A stretch of DNA of 64,000 nucleotides from contig OZ037765.1 in NCBI GenBank assembly GCA_964035545.1, positions 8,460,698-8,524,697 of the forward strand, written 5' to 3'. Of this stretch, positions 25,801-49,753 are shown piece by piece. The notes under the pieces are model-generated. The model was not told the DNA's origin. It was given only the letters and a program-made list of their open reading frames with translations, and made no database searches. A program made the position numbers and the translations under genes. The DNA comes from Bugula neritina. Taxonomy: Eukaryota; Bryozoa; Gymnolaemata; Cheilostomatida; Bugulidae. The number at the start of each line of letters is the position of its first letter. Position 1 is the stretch's first letter.

Positions 25801-27264
25801 GAAGGCCAAGATGATTTGTTGGACCTGTACAGTAAGAAACAGCAGACAGAAACAAGCAAAGATGTCATTCTGGGTGAAGAGCTGGAGAATCAGCAAAGAA
25901 GACAGCTGGAGGAGTTACTAAGAGAGTTTGAAGGTATCTTCAGTGACTTGCCAGGAAATGCAACGGGAATAGAACATTCTATCGAGCTCACGACTGATGA
26001 GCCAGTGAAATCCAAACCATATGGATTGCCCTACAGGGTAAGAGAAACTCTCAAGGCGGACATCGAGGACATGTTGAAGATGGGTGTTATTCGGCCATCT
26101 ACCTCTCCTTACGCCTCACCAACGGTGATAGTAAAGAAGCCAGATGGAAGCAACAGGATTTGTATAGACTATCGCAAACTAAACCGAGTCTCAGTATTCG
26201 ATCCTGAACCAATGGTGAAAACAGATGACATTTTCAGAAAGCTCAGTAAAGATAAATACTTTACCAAACTTGATTTATCCAAGGGATACTGGCAAATACC
26301 AGTGAAGAAAGAAGATATTCCTAAAACTGCATTTGTGACACCCGATGGACATTATGAATTCATCAAGATGCCATTTGGGATGGTTAACTCTGGAGCGACA
26401 CTGGTGAGAGGGTTGAGAAAACTTTTTGTAAATCTGAAAGGAGTGGACAACTACATTGATGACATTCTAGTGCACACGGAAAGTTGGGAAGAACACGTTA
26501 AAATGCTAACAGAAGTTTTCAGCCGACTTGCCACAGCTGGACTTACCGTTAGACCAAGTAAATGTAGAGTAGGAGGAACAAACATGGAGTTCATCGGACA
26601 TAAACTTTACAGGGGTGAAATCAAACCAATGGATGACAACATTGAGAAAATTAGGGCTGCGCCAAGGCCAACCAATAAGACGCAAGTGAGATCGTTCATT
26701 GGACTTACTAGTTACTACAGAGAATATATACCTCATTATTCAACTATAGCGAGTCCACTAACAGATTTAACAAAGAAGGGAGAACCAAAGAAAGTCAAAT
26801 GGCAGGAACCACAAGAGAAGGCGTACACCACCTTAAAAACAATGCTGACAAGTGCACCAATTTTAAAATTGCCAGATGTACACAAACCGTTTGTGCTAAG
26901 GACGGATGCATCAGATGTTGGGCTAGGGGCAGTGCTGATGCAGCCTCAGGATGGAAAGCTGTTCCCTGTGAGTTACGCAAGTAGGAAATTACTAGACCGA
27001 GAGAGAAACTACTCAGCCATAGAGAAGGAATGCTTAGCTGTGGTATGGGCGGTCAAGAAATATCTACAATATTTATATGGTGCCGAGTTTGTGCTGCAGA
27101 CTGATCACCAACCGCTGGTGTACATCAACCAGGCCAAATTTGAGAACAGCAGAGTGATGAGATGGGCTATGTATTTACAGAACTTCAGAATCAAGGTGGA
27201 GTCAATCAAAGGAAAGGACAATGTTGGAGCTGATTATCTAAGCCGAATTGACTCAGAATTTTAA
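22828..27264 (+). CDS. Gag-Pol polyprotein of the Gmr1-like retrotransposon
   Basis: A single 1478-residue frame with no frameshift between Gag and Pol. Order: a highly charged E/K/R coiled-coil N-terminus (about 30-100); Gag core; two zinc knuckles (CFICKDKSHIARNC at about 319 and CSHCKMNNHNTSDC at about 341); aspartic protease with DTG at 432; integrase HHCC zinc finger (about 619-658) and catalytic D689, D749, E785 with 35 residues between the last two; a GPF-containing integrase tail; reverse transcriptase with YIDD at 1209-1212; RNase H with D1360 and conserved E/D positions downstream. All key residues are present. Normal Ty3/gypsy elements place integrase after RNase H, so the order is the notable point. 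No chromodomain or envelope was seen. Confidence 0.96.
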   Translation: MALLERVTQMGKDLGLVEDKLVAFVEKNLPIVAAQEEKEKAREEKEKDREEKEKDREERRLEREAERIKQENEKALMEMKIKADQEAEERRQRHELDMEKLKANTSLEHSRHESTRLEIANKPKPKIPFFDEKVDEMDSYLERFEWVAEGCNWDNRDWPYHLSQYLRGTATEAYIRLSPTDRRDYKKVKEALLERFNLTQEGYRKKLREAEAYEDETPAQLFTRIESYVHKWVELSGGMDIAKLVATEQFISSCPDDLAVHLKQSFYNSSEDMCDAASLFLHARGRKLAKTKKTNTKRMENTPTGSMNAEQGSKSDGACFICKDKSHIARNCPRRGKKYCSHCKMNNHNTSDCRKYGGRSVHAAAAIATTQNKTVVTDPGISSKVEEPTEITVNGKKFVNAAVCKNGPKFKDGGTAIFDAEVNGRRATVMRDTGCGCIVVNAKYVQPQHLTGESVYLNMADASVREAQWALISVRSPFYNGVVKAAVMDKTICDLLIGNVDGARSADQPLENWKDCAVTTRAQAVKEKSGDKPLMIDSNANPLSIGKDEIARLQRDDPTLERFFDAKEVKEKKGCTTRFVVRNKILYREYTDSKSVSVKPVKQLMVPSSLRKEVLQKAHDCIMSGHLGVKKTTDRVLSNFFWPGLNGDVVRFCQSCDICQKTVKKGSVMKVPVQETPLIDTPFKRCAIDLIGPINPPSEKGHRYILTLVDYATRYPEATPLKNIDSATVAEALLDMYSRVGIPEEVISDQGTQFISDYMKEFTRLLDMRQLPTSPYHAMANGLVEKFNGTLKSMLKKLCAKEPRQWHRFINAALFAYREVPQESTGFAPFELLYGRTVRGPMYILRQLWTKEDTADEVKTCYQHVFELRERLDDMMEMALASLKDSQKRYKHYFDKKAKQRDFKSGDKVLILLPTDGNKLLMHWQGPFNIEEKVRLNDYIINIRGKRRTYHANMLKKYFERETPTDPMTVGAVMTLDAAGTGIIDHDEEREEGQDDLLDLYSKKQQTETSKDVILGEELENQQRRQLEELLREFEGIFSDLPGNATGIEHSIELTTDEPVKSKPYGLPYRVRETLKADIEDMLKMGVIRPSTSPYASPTVIVKKPDGSNRICIDYRKLNRVSVFDPEPMVKTDDIFRKLSKDKYFTKLDLSKGYWQIPVKKEDIPKTAFVTPDGHYEFIKMPFGMVNSGATLVRGLRKLFVNLKGVDNYIDDILVHTESWEEHVKMLTEVFSRLATAGLTVRPSKCRVGGTNMEFIGHKLYRGEIKPMDDNIEKIRAAPRPTNKTQVRSFIGLTSYYREYIPHYSTIASPLTDLTKKGEPKKVKWQEPQEKAYTTLKTMLTSAPILKLPDVHKPFVLRTDASDVGLGAVLMQPQDGKLFPVSYASRKLLDRERNYSAIEKECLAVVWAVKKYLQYLYGAEFVLQTDHQPLVYINQAKFENSRVMRWAMYLQNFRIKVESIKGKDNVGADYLSRIDSEF

Positions 27265-27299
27265 GTAGTTAGGAGAAATGATCAAGATAATTTCTCTTA

Positions 27300-27310
27300 G
27301 AATGGGGGGT
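27300..27310 (+). promoter_or_regulatory. Polypurine tract
   Basis: A short purine run (GAATGGGGGGT) directly abuts the 3' LTR, the expected site for plus-strand priming. Confidence 0.7.
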
Positions 27311-27869
27311 TGTCACAAATTCTGAGTGTACATATATCTATAGACCTACCAGGTTTTTCCTAATGATTATACAGGAATGTTCATAAATATTCTAGACTAA
27401 TCAAAGAGATGGGTCATTGTTCATTGTTACTGTTTTCGTTAGTCATGTTAACTACTGCCCAGCAATGTAAACAAGGTATTGCGCAATAATTGCGAAATAA
27501 CCATGGAAATTCCAATGTTTTGTTTTGTTTTGATTTTCTATAAATAGTATTGGCATGTGGGGAATGTTTTCTACTAGAATCTTCTGTACTGGAATGCTTG
27601 AGAATATTCTAGAGCTTTTTGTTTACTATAAATACTGAGGCAGTTGTGTTTACAGTTCAGTTCATTCTCGCAGTTCCTTTTTATAAGTTCATTCTTGGAG
27701 TTCATTTTTACAAATTCATCTGTGCATATCTTACTAGAGAAATAAAGTCTACTTATTCACAACTCTATTTACTCACAACTGGATTAGCAAGCTGTATGCT
27801 ACTTGTCTATACACTTCCGACTACCAGACTTTTCGAACTCGTCACACTGCTACCAACAGTTTTGTGACA
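27311..27869 (+). repeat. 3' LTR
   Basis: 559 bp, read as identical to the 5' LTR along its whole length, including both termini, the TATA box and the AATAAA signal. It is followed at once by the CAATG target duplication. Confidence 0.97.
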
Positions 27870-28266
27870 CAATGCTTCTGTTATTAGTAATAAATGGATA
27901 TTAAGATACGTTGCTTACACGTATTTGTTACAAGATTTGCCTGCCCACCATATTAAAAAGTCAGCTGTAAGGATACTGGAGTACGTTTGATATAAAGTAG
28001 TTATTGTAAATTGACTAAGGTATATTTTGAGATTTACTATGCAACATTTCAAAATGGTTATTTAAACTTTTACTATAAGCTGCAGCCTAAAGTCTATTTG
28101 CCACATTAAGGGTTAAATTTGTAAGACCGGTGGTGTATGCATAAAGGGTTTTCTGTTTCCTCCAACCAGCTGTGCCGAAATTGAATCTCTTGCTGCATAA
28201 GTTTACAATATATCTGAAATTGTTGATTCAGATAATTAGCTCTATAGTAAAGTATAATTTTAAATA

Positions 28267-28454
28267 CAATGCTCCCTCCATATCTCACTAAGGGACCGAA
28301 ACCTCAATTCGTGACATAGTAGAATACCAGATTTAACGCTCAGCTCCTTTAAATTCGGCCATTTTGTCCCTATACATAAAATGTGGCCCAAGCCCTTCTC
28401 GTAACCTGTGGAATTTTGTAAGAACTGGGTTCGTGAGATATGGAGGAATTGTTG
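28267..28454. mobile_element. Short MITE with mariner/Stowaway-like termini
   Basis: Termini 28267-28289 and 28432-28454 are imperfect inverted repeats sharing CCTCCATATCTCAC. Each is bordered by TA (28265-28266 and 28455-28456), consistent with TA target duplication of Tc1/mariner-type elements. The 188-bp element is non-coding. It lies about 140 bp upstream of the first liprin-alpha coding exon. Confidence 0.65.
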
Positions 28455-28596
28455 TAATATGGTATGCCTTGTAGCACTGTAATTTAATTTTATCCTGCAA
28501 ACAATTATCTTGACTGATGATTATGTATATGTTTCAGGTGAATTTACCTTCAATTAACTTTATATTCTATATTTTACATAATAATTGTAGCTTCTC

Positions 28597-41942
<13,346 letters not shown>

Positions 41943-43862
41943 CACCTGCCTTGCATGTCTATTATTGGCCTCAGTATTGTACAGAGAAGTGTCATATTAA
42001 ATTCAAAGACTTTCTGTAAATTTAAATAATTGAACTTCTGTTGAGTGATCTGTTGGAAAGCATATTCTACACAACCTGCCTATTTTTACTTTTTCAAATG
42101 AATACCAAACTAAAAACTACTTATTCAGAACACTAGTTTTGAAAATTTATAATATGTAGGTAATTCGAAGTAAGGTTTTCTATTAATAACTATTATAATT
42201 GTATTGAATGATTTTTCTTCTAATTTGTTTTTCCCATGAATCTCTGTAATGGTTGGCTCCCAATTATAATGCAAGTCAGAAGAGGTAGTTGATGTCGTTT
42301 ATTAATACGTTAATTTTTCACTTTGCTAGCAGCTTTACCTTTGTCATGATGCCAGAGGGCTAAAATGTAGGGCTTTTCACTAGCGGATAATTCATGTTTG
42401 AAAATATTCTCCATCAGCATTAGCCCTAGTGAATTATTTTCCTTGCGCAAACATCGTGTATCCTTTTGATGCCTTAGCAAAACTGTTTATTGCTTTTTTC
42501 AGCTATAGCAGCAGCCGCTAGGGCATGAAAATAGCAAGTGTCAACTAATGCTATTTCCATTCCTTTGACTTTTTTTTAAATTATTTTGTAAGTAAACCTG
42601 AGAATAACTTCAAGTTTATGACTTCAGACTAAATGGGAACCAGCCATAAGTAATATGATTAAGTTTCATAAAACTTGTAGTAGAAATTTCAATTTTCAGT
42701 TGTTGGAAATACCAAATTAGTGTTTCAAAGTCATTAGCAGAAAGCACCATTTATTGTATCAAAGTCACGTTATACTCCAGTCATTTTCTGCATATCTTTT
42801 TATTTTAGTATGCAAATCTTTTGATTGTATAAAACCCATTTATTTTGTTCATATATTACAGTAGAATTGTACAGTACTTTTTGTTTTCCATAGCAATTTC
42901 TAAGTGTTATCCTACCATTTATGTTCAATGATGATGAGCAGCTATTATAATGCTTTGCTCATGCTATTGTACTAGTAACATGAATATCTAAATTGATAAC
43001 CATTTACAATATTTATTTCAAGTTAGATATTTGTATAGCTAGTTTTTACCTATTATATTTATTGTTATTTCTTCTGAAACAAATATAATTAAATGAATGA
43101 TTTGTTGACAAAATATCACATATTCCAATGGAAGTCATTTAGAGTTGATAAAAATATATTGTATCTAATAATATGCAATAATAACTTAGAGATAAAATGT
43201 GAGCATCACGGATTAATTTACATATTCAAAAATACAATTATCAATGCTGAAATTTAAACTTGGAAAAAACTATTACCTTGAGAATTATGCCACTTTGGTG
43301 AATAACCATAAAAGCGTGTTCACTACTTCAGTGGGTACATAACTCTTAAATGTGTAAGGCATAATTCAACAGAGCAGCGTTAACCTATGAATTTGCCACT
43401 AGATGGTGATAAATTCAACTAGGTTGAAGCTTGACTTTCTAAATCCCCATTGTGCATTTAGAAATGACTACTAAAAAGTGCATTTTACCTTAATTTCTAT
43501 CAGCTGAACAACTTGAATGTGGCATTATAGTTTATAAAATACTTTTTCAACAAGATAGTATTTTAATATTTAAGATAGAACAGAACCAAGTAATGTAATA
43601 GCTATGCCATTGCCATAGAAAAACAAAACTCTAACATTGAAGACTTGAGAGACATAGTTTGACTTGATTCTGCTAACAAGTTTAATGTGTAAATATATTA
43701 CAAAAATACCTGCTTTGAATATGAATTGCTATTTTAGGTCACCTCATGCAGGTGCAACTGTGTCTAAAGCACTTGACCCTATGCAGCATTCGTAATTAAG
43801 CAATTTTTAATAAATACCACAAAGAACATTATATATGTTACAAAATAAAATTTTTAGACTAT
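41943..43862. other. Convergent 3' flanks of liprin-alpha and FBXO30
   Basis: 1.9 kb of AT-rich sequence between two stop codons facing each other. It must contain both 3' UTRs. Several AATAAA-like hexamers exist, but no polyadenylation site can be chosen with confidence. No further gene was seen. Confidence 0.6.
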
Positions 43863-46800
43863 CTAAGAATTATCGAAATAGCGTTGTGTCTCTACCAGTT
43901 TTGTCATAGTCTTTATCTCAATAGGGTCAGTACCATAGTCGACCCTATCATTGAACGGACAGCTTTGGAGATGTGTCAATATATGTGGAGAGTCAGAAAA
44001 AATCCATTCTTGTGGGCTTTTGAATACTGTGCTAAAAGACCATACCTGTGGGAGAGTTTAGGAGTTAAAAATATAATAATTGTCTCAAGCATATAAAAGA
44101 ATACACATAAATAATATTATATGTCACACAGTTATAGGCAGGCAGGCAATCTTATGATAAAATATTGCATTTACAAGCATCTTAGTCACTTATTCCGTGG
44201 GTTTCTATTGTTGTATTTAAGCTAATTAGTAGGTATTTGATAAATTTGATTAAAATAAAAACATCGCCTTGTATATTTCAATTAGTTATCTTTACTCTAT
44301 GATTGAAAATGCCTTTGTCAACATAATAAATAATTGCAAGTGCCAAAAAAATGATAGTTTAAGGTGTGTTTTAGAATAAATTTTATCGTAAAATCACAGA
44401 CATAATATATGAGTAAAACCAACATGCTTTACTATTTATGATAATAGCTATTGGTAGTAAATCTTAGATCATGATTAAAATTTGAATTGCAATTTACACT
44501 TAAAAAAGTATGAAAGCTAATTTACAACCTCTTTTGCAGGAACCCAGGCACCGGCATCTGATTTTGTCCAATTGAGTATCACCATTCCCTTGTTTTTGAG
44601 GGCGTAGGAGCATTTAGTGCGCATTACCTAGTTGAACACAACAATAACAGAACCATATATTGGATACACAGTTTACATAATTAGTAACAAGGCCAACCTA
44701 ACTGAACCGTTTGCATATGACTGTTTAATACACCATTGGTACTAACTAACTCTATGGCAACATTAAGCCAGCACCAAAATTGGCTGCAATGGTATTGGGC
44801 AGTAGACTTGAACACCTATTTTTTCACATTGGTTTAAATTGAAAGAAAATAGACTAAATTAGATTAAGGTGCATTGAAATTAGACCCATTAGCCAGTATA
44901 CCATTTAAAAATACTTCCTTTTTTAAAAGAAATAATCCAAATGACAACAGAATCAACCAAATCAATATGTTTATCATAAATTGTACAAATACACAATGAT
45001 TTGCATAAAAAAAACACATATTAACTCAACTACAAAAATTGCTAATATTTACAAAGCTTATAAAATCTGATTGATTTGAACAGTGTCCTGCCAAGTACAG
45101 GTTGTGGCTATTTTATCACAATACAATTTTTGAACCCAAACTTTGGAAAATTAATCACCTGCATAATTGTTATTTTCAAAAATGGATTAGTTTGTATTGC
45201 TCCTTAAAGTATTAGGAATTTAACTCCTAAATATAAGGGGAATTCACTGTGTGCATTTGTCAATATCATAATAAATTCCAAGTTTATTAAAAACTTGATA
45301 CCCATATTACGGAACTAGGTGTAATACAAGTTAAAACTTATCATTGGCAAGGTATTCTGAGTAGATGTTAAAACAAACTATAGAATAGATATCTATGTTT
45401 ATTCTATCACCTTTGAAGTTAATGACAGGTTCCTCAAGCTTAAAGGGTCCATATACTCGAACAACAGAAGTAGCACATCAATAGGCAGATGGGAGAACAT
45501 ATCTTCTCCATCCTCACTTGATACAGCAATATCTAAAATATAGCTCATGTAGAAATTATGCTGATTAAATTAGTTTATCACCCTTGTAGATTATGTTTAT
45601 AAAAAATAACTTTTATCTATTAGAAATGATAGAAGCACACAACACCAGCTGAATTAGTGAGTTAAATGATCTTGGATATGAGTTAAAGATGTATTTAGTT
45701 GGGTACTGAAATTAATAATCTTTTTGAGTTTGGCTAGCATATAATCGTTATACTCAATCAAAAATGCATAGTCTATAAGGGCTGCAAAATGAAGTTTTTA
45801 GTTGCATTTTTCAGAGTTTTCATAAGCCATTTCCACAATACAAGTAATTAATTAAAAAAAACATATGAGAAACAGGGTATTTAGTAGGAAAAACAAAGAA
45901 ATCAACCAGTTAACTTTAAAATGCTGCAAGATTTCCAAATATGCTTTCAGAAAATATACAATTAGCAGAATAAAAACATTACCTTGTGCAGATCGCATGC
46001 TAAATGTGTTGGTAACAGGGTTGAAGACAACTTTGTCGTTGTTTGGAGTGGTAAAACGATGCTTCGTGTAACGACAACCATAAATTGCTAAAGGACACCT
46101 CATTTGAAACCAACCATCCAGACCTGCATTGAAAATCACACAAATTTTAAATGCTGAATTTATATTAAACAAATTAAATAAAATAATAGTAAAACTTCCA
46201 CCATGCAAACGAGTAATATGCCGAACCTACCAGTTTGAATATCACAATGAACAGTAGAATAGTGCTGAATGAACTCGTCTCGTCTAAAATCTTGAGCACA
46301 GAGAAAGGTTAACATTTCCATCGGTTTAGATCTGAAGGAGTTGAACATTTCCATCACCAAGTCAACATGAATCTTTTTAGATTTTTGTTCTTCCACAGTA
46401 TGACCACAGTGATCTTCTTCACAGGAGGATGCTAGAGTATTGTGGTTATGATGATCATCTTTGAGTTGGGTGAGAGCAGAGGTGATACTGCGAGCTAATC
46501 CTATATAATATTTATAAGTTCATATATGTATACAGCTCATGTATAAACTTTAATAACTGATATCATTTCGTTTACTTCCTTATAAACTGAAATTTCACTG
46601 CCTGAAACAGCAATTTCTAGAAGCATCTCAAAGTGGTGACATGCATAAAACTTGAAGCATTGTTAGTTTCTATTCAAAGCTCAGGCTGCAGCTAAAGTGT
46701 CAAATATATTTTCTGACAAAACGTCTAGAAATCGCAAGCTACCTGAAATAACTACAGCTAACTTTCTATCTGTAGAAAAGTCGATAAATGGAATGAAATA

Positions 46801-48127
46801 ATTTTAGTTTAATAAAATAAGAAATCTTAAAGCAAGTATTGCAACAGCTACAAACTATGAATTCAATTCTAATAAAAACAAGCATTTGATATACCAAAAT
46901 AAGGATTCTAATGTTAAAGACTGGTAAATGCTAATAGCTGTCAGAATATCTCTTACCAGTGTCGTCTCTCTGTACTTTACATAAACTGCAATGCACACTC
47001 TGGGTATACGAGCGGAAACCTTGAACACAAACAGATGCGGTGCATTAAAATAACAGTTCACTCTACTACAATAAAGAAATACCAAAACCAAATTCGCAAA
47101 GGGAGAAAATATAAAAAAACAAATGACACTATGACTATCTCAAGTCTTAAAAGTTTAAACAGAGGAGGGGGATATCAAAAGTTTTTACATAATACTTAAA
47201 ATTTAAATATTAAATTTCCTACGGTCATAAAACAAATCAATAATAAAACAACTTATTGGTTTTATTTTTAAAGCTAAAAGCTTATAGGTTTACTCATCGT
47301 AACCAAAAATCAACTAATAGTGTTACCACCTTTCTAAATGGACAATAGACATTAGAAAAAAACTAAAGAAATCATTTTCAGATCATGGTACTGCTCACAC
47401 ACACACACACACACACGAGCACACACATGCAGCAAGTGCACACACGCAAACACACATTCACATGCGCTCACTATATAGGAAAATATTGCATGATGAGCTC
47501 TAAAGAATCTTTACCTGGTGGTGACTCTGAAGTACTGCCTTTATTTTTAGTGCCCGGTGAAAGAAGATCTAAAGCATTGAAATGCTCGTCCTCACAGTTG
47601 TGATGACCTGTTACTTGTGCACCTTTGTTCACAATGGGTACGGCCGGGAAATTTACTGTGAAATTATTTCTCAGGGAGCTTAAAAGAGTGCGAGGCAATT
47701 CAAGTGCCTCTTCCAGCATTTTTTGGTCACGTTTAGCAAGAGCAACATCTAATATGTCTGTTGAGATTTGAGAGCACAGAGATTCTTCATCCAACGGAAT
47801 ACTTTCTTTGGAAACAAAACCACTGTGCAATCTATTCCATTCTACCTTACAACTTATAACATGAGCTGGACAATGTAGTAAATGAGCTGTTAATTTAAAT
47901 CTTGGGAAACTGTGTGGACACCCATAACTTTTGTTAACACAGGGTATTACAAATGATGAGCAAATGTGATTCTGGTGTTCAATAACTTTACATTTATGAA
48001 GCATGCTGCTGCATCCTGATGGACAAAGCACTACTTCGCAACTTTCTTCATTTGCATCGGCATTTGTAAGTTGGCTGTTTATTTTACAGTTGGAGTAGTA
48101 ACAACTTCTACAGTGATCGTGAATCAT
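43863..48127 (-). CDS. FBXO30: FBXO30/FBXO40-like F-box protein, complete (6 coding exons)
   Basis: F-box only proteins 30/40 are substrate adaptors of SCF (SKP1-CUL1) ubiquitin ligases. Exons are 47515-48127, 46231-46500, 45983-46123, 45411-45532, 44529-44627 and 43863-44045, all in phase, giving 475 residues against about 745 in human FBXO30. The N-terminus has a TRAF-type zinc finger with many Cys/His (CPSGCSSMLHKC, YGCPHSFPRF, HLLHCPAHVISCKVEWNR). The middle has the family's second conserved block (FRRDEFIQHYSTVHCDIQTG, then GWFQMRCPLAIYGC). The F-box is LPIDVLLLLFEYMDPLSLRN. The C-terminus keeps WSFSTVFKSPQEWIF. The start lies 2 nt after an apparent acceptor, so an upstream non-coding exon is likely. 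The long central linker of vertebrate FBXO30 is missing. The fifth exon uses a weak donor (GTTGTA). Confidence 0.92.
47396..47458 (+). repeat. CA-rich microsatellite
   Basis: A pure CA run at 47396-47416, then interrupted CACACA blocks. It lies in the first FBXO30 coding intron, close to the donor of the exon ending at 47515. Confidence 0.95.
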
Positions 48128-48341
48128 ATCTGTATGAACATAAACTCCTAAAATTAGAAGCAGTTGGTAAAAGATAAAAATTTAGGAACTTTTTTGAATT
48201 CCTAAACTTTAAGACTTGATGCCATGCAAGGAATCTTATAAATGATAGTCAACTTTTTGTTGCACAAATATAGTTGTTTAGGTTATTCAAAGTACCACTA
48301 AAGAAGATATCTCAGCCACTACAGCATCACTGTCTCTTCAT

Positions 48342-48413
48342 GCAGTGGTGCCATGGCTGAAAGGCTAATCAGTGTATGTCAGCAATTGGTTTCGTAACAG
48401 CTTCAATGCACCA
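48342..48413 (+). other. tRNA-like sequence, possible SINE head or tRNA relic
   Basis: A 72-bp stretch has an A-box-like TGGCTGAAAGG at 48354, a poor B-box-like GGTTTCGTAAC, and terminal complementarity (TGGTGC with GCACCA). The T-arm does not pair well and no clear anticodon arm forms, so it is not a functional tRNA by eye. Confidence 0.25.
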
Positions 48414-48824
48414 AAAGCTAATAAAGAAGTTTTAAGCTTGCATACTGATAACCCAAAACAAACAAATGTTCACCAGCCTCACATAACTTTCTTGCTTAAG
48501 TGAGTAAAAGAAGTTTTGCATTTATTATATAATGACTTTTAATGCATTCAAACAGAAAAAATGTTTTATTACAGAGCTCTATTGCTACATGGCAGCGGTT
48601 TTGGTTTAAACATACTAGTAACTAGAGATAAGTTATATACAAAATTAGCTGAAAATAAAAACAGAGTATTTGCCAGATGTTGGAAACCAAGGAGACAATA
48701 AAATGAAGAAGCATGATAGCCAAAACACAGAAAGCCTGCCCAAATGTTCAAATATATAGAAAAAATCGAACAAGATGAAAATTTTTACAAGAAGATAGAG
48801 CTAAAAATTTTAAAGGCTTGAAAT

Positions 48825-48926
48825 AAATGGAGAGAACTGACTGGTGTGCTCCGTGATATAGAAAAGATGCCTACCAGGCTGAAAATGCTTATTTATAAGA
48901 CGGCAATAAGACCGGCTGCACTGTGT
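48825..48926 (+). pseudogene. LINE reverse-transcriptase relic (RTE-like C-terminal motif)
   Basis: Reading from 48825 gives KWRELTGVLRDIEKMP followed by RLKMLIYKTAIRPAALC and then a stop. This is the conserved patch after the RT palm in many LINE families, where KWRE.SGVLCD and LKGK.Y.T.IRPA.LYG are typical. Nothing recognisable continues on either side, so it is a short decayed fragment. Confidence 0.75.
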
Positions 48927-49039
48927 TGAAGAGACATCTACCTAACAAGATGTGAAATTGTAAAATGCATATGTTTAAGCATGCATAACTCTCAAAAACC
49001 TCAAGAGAAGTAAGGATATGAAACAGCAGAAGTTTTGCT

Positions 49040-49440
49040 AAATACCTATCACTAATAGTAACACATTAAATTTAATAGTCAGGAATACCTATAATACTTA
49101 TAGTTATCAAGCATACACTATGACTATGACCATTCCTATAGTATTTACTTAGTCTTACAAGGCAAAACTAAATGTCAATGTGATGCTCATTACTCATACT
49201 AATTGATTTTTAAATTTTATATTGATATTGAGAATCATAGCAGCCATTACCCATTAAATTTAGATCAGAAAAACAATTATAACTATAACTGTATAAGTAT
49301 AACATTAGCTCATCATCATTGAATTTAATAAAATACTAAATGAAAAAATTTAATACACTGCTGACATTAATGATTGTCATTTTCACTTATTCAATCATTG
49401 TGATTGTGATAAAGATAGTCAAGTCATTTGTGATTTTTAA
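49040..49440. repeat. Low-complexity array of TATGAC/ATAACT words
   Basis: Rich in short words such as CACTATGACTATGACC, ATAACTATAACTGTATAAG and GATTGTGATTGTGA. It resembles the arrays at 19060-19230, 53760-54260 and 58480-60090. It lies upstream of FBXO30. No gene was seen. Confidence 0.6.
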
Positions 49441-49753
49441 TTATCAATATCATTAACAAGGTCAAGGTCGCGAAGATGGCGAACGCAAAAATTTAAAATT
49501 TAAATTCTTATGCCAATTTGGTTCAAAATTCACCACTTAGGTAGGGCGTGCCTCATATCCAAACATACTCAAAGCATACAAAAAATTTCCCTCATACAAA
49601 AAGTAACTTTTTGCTCTCTAGATCTTAGAAACTAATAACTATACTATACTACGAATTAGTATTAGTATAGTATTATAAATAATAATAATAATTATAAACA
49701 TAATTATTATTATATTGTATTGTTACTACAACACAAGATTCTAGTTGTCCGTG

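Larger units (their letters stand above)
22173..27869 (+). mobile_element. Complete Ty3/gypsy LTR retrotransposon, Gmr1-like (integrase before reverse transcriptase)
   Basis: Two LTRs of 559 bp (22173-22731 and 27311-27869) appear identical and end in an 8-bp inverted repeat TGTCACAA/TTGTGACA. The 5-bp target duplication CAATG flanks the element at 22168-22172 and 27870-27874. The interior holds a primer-binding site, one uninterrupted Gag-Pol frame and a short purine tract. No envelope gene is present. Identical LTRs and intact motifs indicate a recent insertion. The domain order Gag-protease-integrase-RT-RNase H departs from normal Ty3/gypsy order and matches the Gmr1-like group. Confidence 0.97.

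Noticed and set aside
43396-43406. CTCF-like core CCACTAGATGG between liprin-alpha and FBXO30
   Set aside because: A degenerate 11-mer of this kind is expected about once by chance in 64 kb on two strands, so it is not evidence of a site.
43884-44096. Plus-strand 70-residue open frame
   Set aside because: It is the shadow of the last FBXO30 exon, whose minus-strand reading matches the family.
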